Source of the DNA: Chloroflexota bacterium
GTDB taxonomy: Bacteria > Chloroflexota > Dehalococcoidia > Dehalococcoidales > UBA2162
Direction of reading: 5' to 3'
Assembly: GCA_016202525.1 (NCBI GenBank)
Contig: JACQOM010000046.1
Location: 1 to 7,125 of the forward strand
DNA length: 7,125 nt
Shown here in pieces: positions 6,564-7,125 of this stretch. Below the pieces are notes generated by a model. That model was not told the origin of the DNA. It saw only the letters and a program-made list of their open reading frames with translations, and made no database searches. A program made the position numbers and the translations under genes. Numbering within the stretch: position 1 is the stretch's first letter; each line of letters begins with the position of its first letter.

Positions 6564-6689
6564 ATGGAAGAGCTATTAAAGGCAATCTCAGTAACCGGCC
6601 AGGTTATCGGGTTAATTATCGGAGATGACTTTGTTACTCCCGAGACACAGGTAATAGAGCGGTATCCCAACATTCAGTTTGACTTCTAA
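6564..6689 (+). CDS. 41-residue acidic small protein, function unknown
   Basis: The ORF begins MEELLKAISVTGQVIGLIIG and ends IQFDF with a TAA. I do not recognise a family. Residues 4-20 could form an amphipathic or hydrophobic helix with a VIGLIIG core; the rest is polar. The count is about seven acidic and two basic residues, unlike the basic small membrane toxins. Support for translation is the outstanding Shine-Dalgarno, a plausible promoter with regulator half-sites just upstream, and an intrinsic terminator about 20 nt after the stop, so it looks like a self-contained monocistronic unit. It could be a peptide effector or inhibitor of the neighbouring kinase-regulator pair, a peptide acting at the membrane, or a leader-type ORF in a regulatory RNA. 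An overlapping antisense frame at 6479-6673 has no comparable signals. Confidence 0.7.
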   Translation: MEELLKAISVTGQVIGLIIGDDFVTPETQVIERYPNIQFDF

Positions 6690-6706
6690 TCCCTCGAATC
6701 CTTCTT

Positions 6707-6734
6707 GAGGCGTACACTAAAGTACGCTTTCTTT
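6707..6734 (+). terminator. Intrinsic terminator of the small gene
   Basis: GCGTAC (6710-6715) pairs with GTACGC (6722-6727) around a 6-nt loop ACTAAA. In RNA the stem can be lengthened by G-U, A-U and G-U pairs to 6707-6730. A TTTCTTT tract follows. Its place 17 nt after the stop of the 41-codon ORF makes a transcript of about 200 nt likely. Confidence 0.8.
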
Positions 6735-6754
6735 ATGGCTGGATAACACTTCGG

Positions 6755-6779
6755 GGGCACTGTTTCACTGGTAGTGCCC
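6755..6779. other. Perfect hairpin in the non-coding stretch
   Basis: GGGCACT (6755-6761) and AGTGCCC (6773-6779) are perfect complements around an 11-nt spacer. No T-tract follows on either strand, so it is not a usual terminator. CGGGGGCA (6752-6759) could instead pair with TGCCCCCCG (6799-6807) with a one-base bulge, so two exclusive folds are possible. Confidence 0.4.
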
Positions 6780-6946
6780 ACTTACCAAAGCAAAAAGTTG
6801 CCCCCCGGTCCATCGCCAAATCTGAAGCTCATGAACCAGTTTCCTATTTTTAGCTACTCGGCTTCATGTCATTGTTGCTTCTGTTATCGTTCCGCCAAAA
6901 AATTCCTTTCCGCGCGATTGAGACATAGTATTTAACTTGCCGCAGA
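6780..6946. other. Non-coding stretch with no recognisable gene
   Basis: Between the terminator of the small gene and the promoter at 6947 no frame on either strand exceeds about 30 codons with a ribosome binding site. TGAAGC (6823-6828) can pair with GCTTCA (6861-6866), and CATGAA (6830-6835) with TTCATG (6863-6868); these are alternatives. I see no insertion sequence ends, tRNA or CRISPR repeats. It may be a gene remnant or plain spacer. Confidence 0.5.
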
Positions 6947-6975
6947 TTGACAATCCAGACGGTAATCACTAAACT
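6947..6975 (+). promoter_or_regulatory. Sigma-70-type promoter of the FeS4 protein gene
   Basis: Consensus -35 TTGACA (6947-6952), a 17-bp spacer and TAAACT (6970-6975, 4 of 6 matches) are well placed. Transcription would start near 6982, giving a leader of about 25 nt. The gene is thus likely transcribed on its own and not with the unit upstream. Confidence 0.65.
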
Positions 6976-7006
6976 GAAACTCAAAATACATTAGAGGAGT
7001 CGGGAA

Positions 7007-7125
7007 TTGTCAGTTGAAAAAAAGGGTGAGAAGTTCAAGTGTAATATCTGCGGTAATGAGGTGACGGTTACCCAGGTCGGTGGCGGCACCCTGGTTTGTT
7101 GTGACGAGGACATGGAGAAAGTCGG
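7007..7125 (+). CDS. Desulforedoxin/desulfoferrodoxin FeS4-domain protein, N-terminal part (cut by window end)
   Basis: The 39 visible codons read SVEKKGEKFKCNICGNEV and onwards to LVCCDEDMEKV. Cys12, Cys15 and the adjacent Cys31-Cys32 form the CxxC plus CC pattern that binds one iron in desulforedoxin and in the N-terminal domain of desulfoferrodoxin (superoxide reductase) of anaerobes. The frame has a stop at 6992, and TTG at 7007 is the only suitable start; AGGAG at 6995-6999 lies 7 nt before it. Whether a catalytic neelaredoxin domain follows, making a full superoxide reductase, or the protein ends soon as a small stand-alone iron protein, is decided beyond the window. Role in oxygen defence is family knowledge and fits an anaerobe. 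Confidence 0.85.
   Translation, partial: MSVEKKGEKFKCNICGNEVTVTQVGGGTLVCCDEDMEKV

Noticed and set aside
6479..6673. 64-codon frame on - across the small gene
   Set aside because: No Shine-Dalgarno or promoter on that strand, whereas the + frame at 6564-6689 has a near-perfect one and a terminator.
6755..6868. Hairpins considered as ends of a small transposable element
   Set aside because: No matching terminal repeats enclose the region, no flanking target duplication is visible and no transposase fragment is recognisable.

Overview
The window looks like a piece of a mid-GC anaerobic bacterial genome, most likely Chloroflexota of the Dehalococcoidia type. This is inferred from gene style, not from a marker gene. 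The clues are family 5 solute-binding lipoproteins with long Thr-Thr-Pro linkers after the lipobox, a soluble PAS histidine kinase with its OmpR-type partner, QueH (the oxygen-sensitive route to queuosine) and a desulforedoxin-type FeS4 protein. A related anaerobic Gram-positive-like lineage cannot be excluded.

Layout. (1) 1-428: C-terminal part of queH on +, ending inside a hairpin that can terminate transcription from both sides. (2) 475-4277: two tandem, paralogous substrate-binding lipoproteins on -, separated by 92 bp, with a likely shared promoter near 4325-4353. No permease or ATPase gene is present. (3) 4278-4453: divergent promoter region. A good sigma-70-type promoter at 4407-4435 fires into the kinase. 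(4) 4454-6374: cytoplasmic PAS histidine kinase and OmpR/PhoB-family response regulator, overlapping by 20 bp. (5) 6375-6740: a compact unit that gene callers easily miss. It holds four tandem 11-bp repeats, a further pair of half-sites 11 bp apart, a -10 element, a near-perfect Shine-Dalgarno, a 41-codon ORF and an intrinsic terminator. (6) 6741-6946: non-coding, with a few hairpins. (7) 6947-7125: strong promoter and the start of a desulforedoxin/desulfoferrodoxin-domain protein with a TTG start, cut by the window end.

How it may work together. The kinase-regulator pair has what looks like its own target immediately downstream: repeats at one helical turn are the typical DNA site of OmpR/PhoB-family regulators. 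The target encodes an acidic 41-residue peptide of unknown function, or a transcript of about 200 nt. The divergent lipoproteins could supply or report the signal, but nothing in the sequence proves this. The 11-bp operator plus microprotein unit is the most interesting part of the window.
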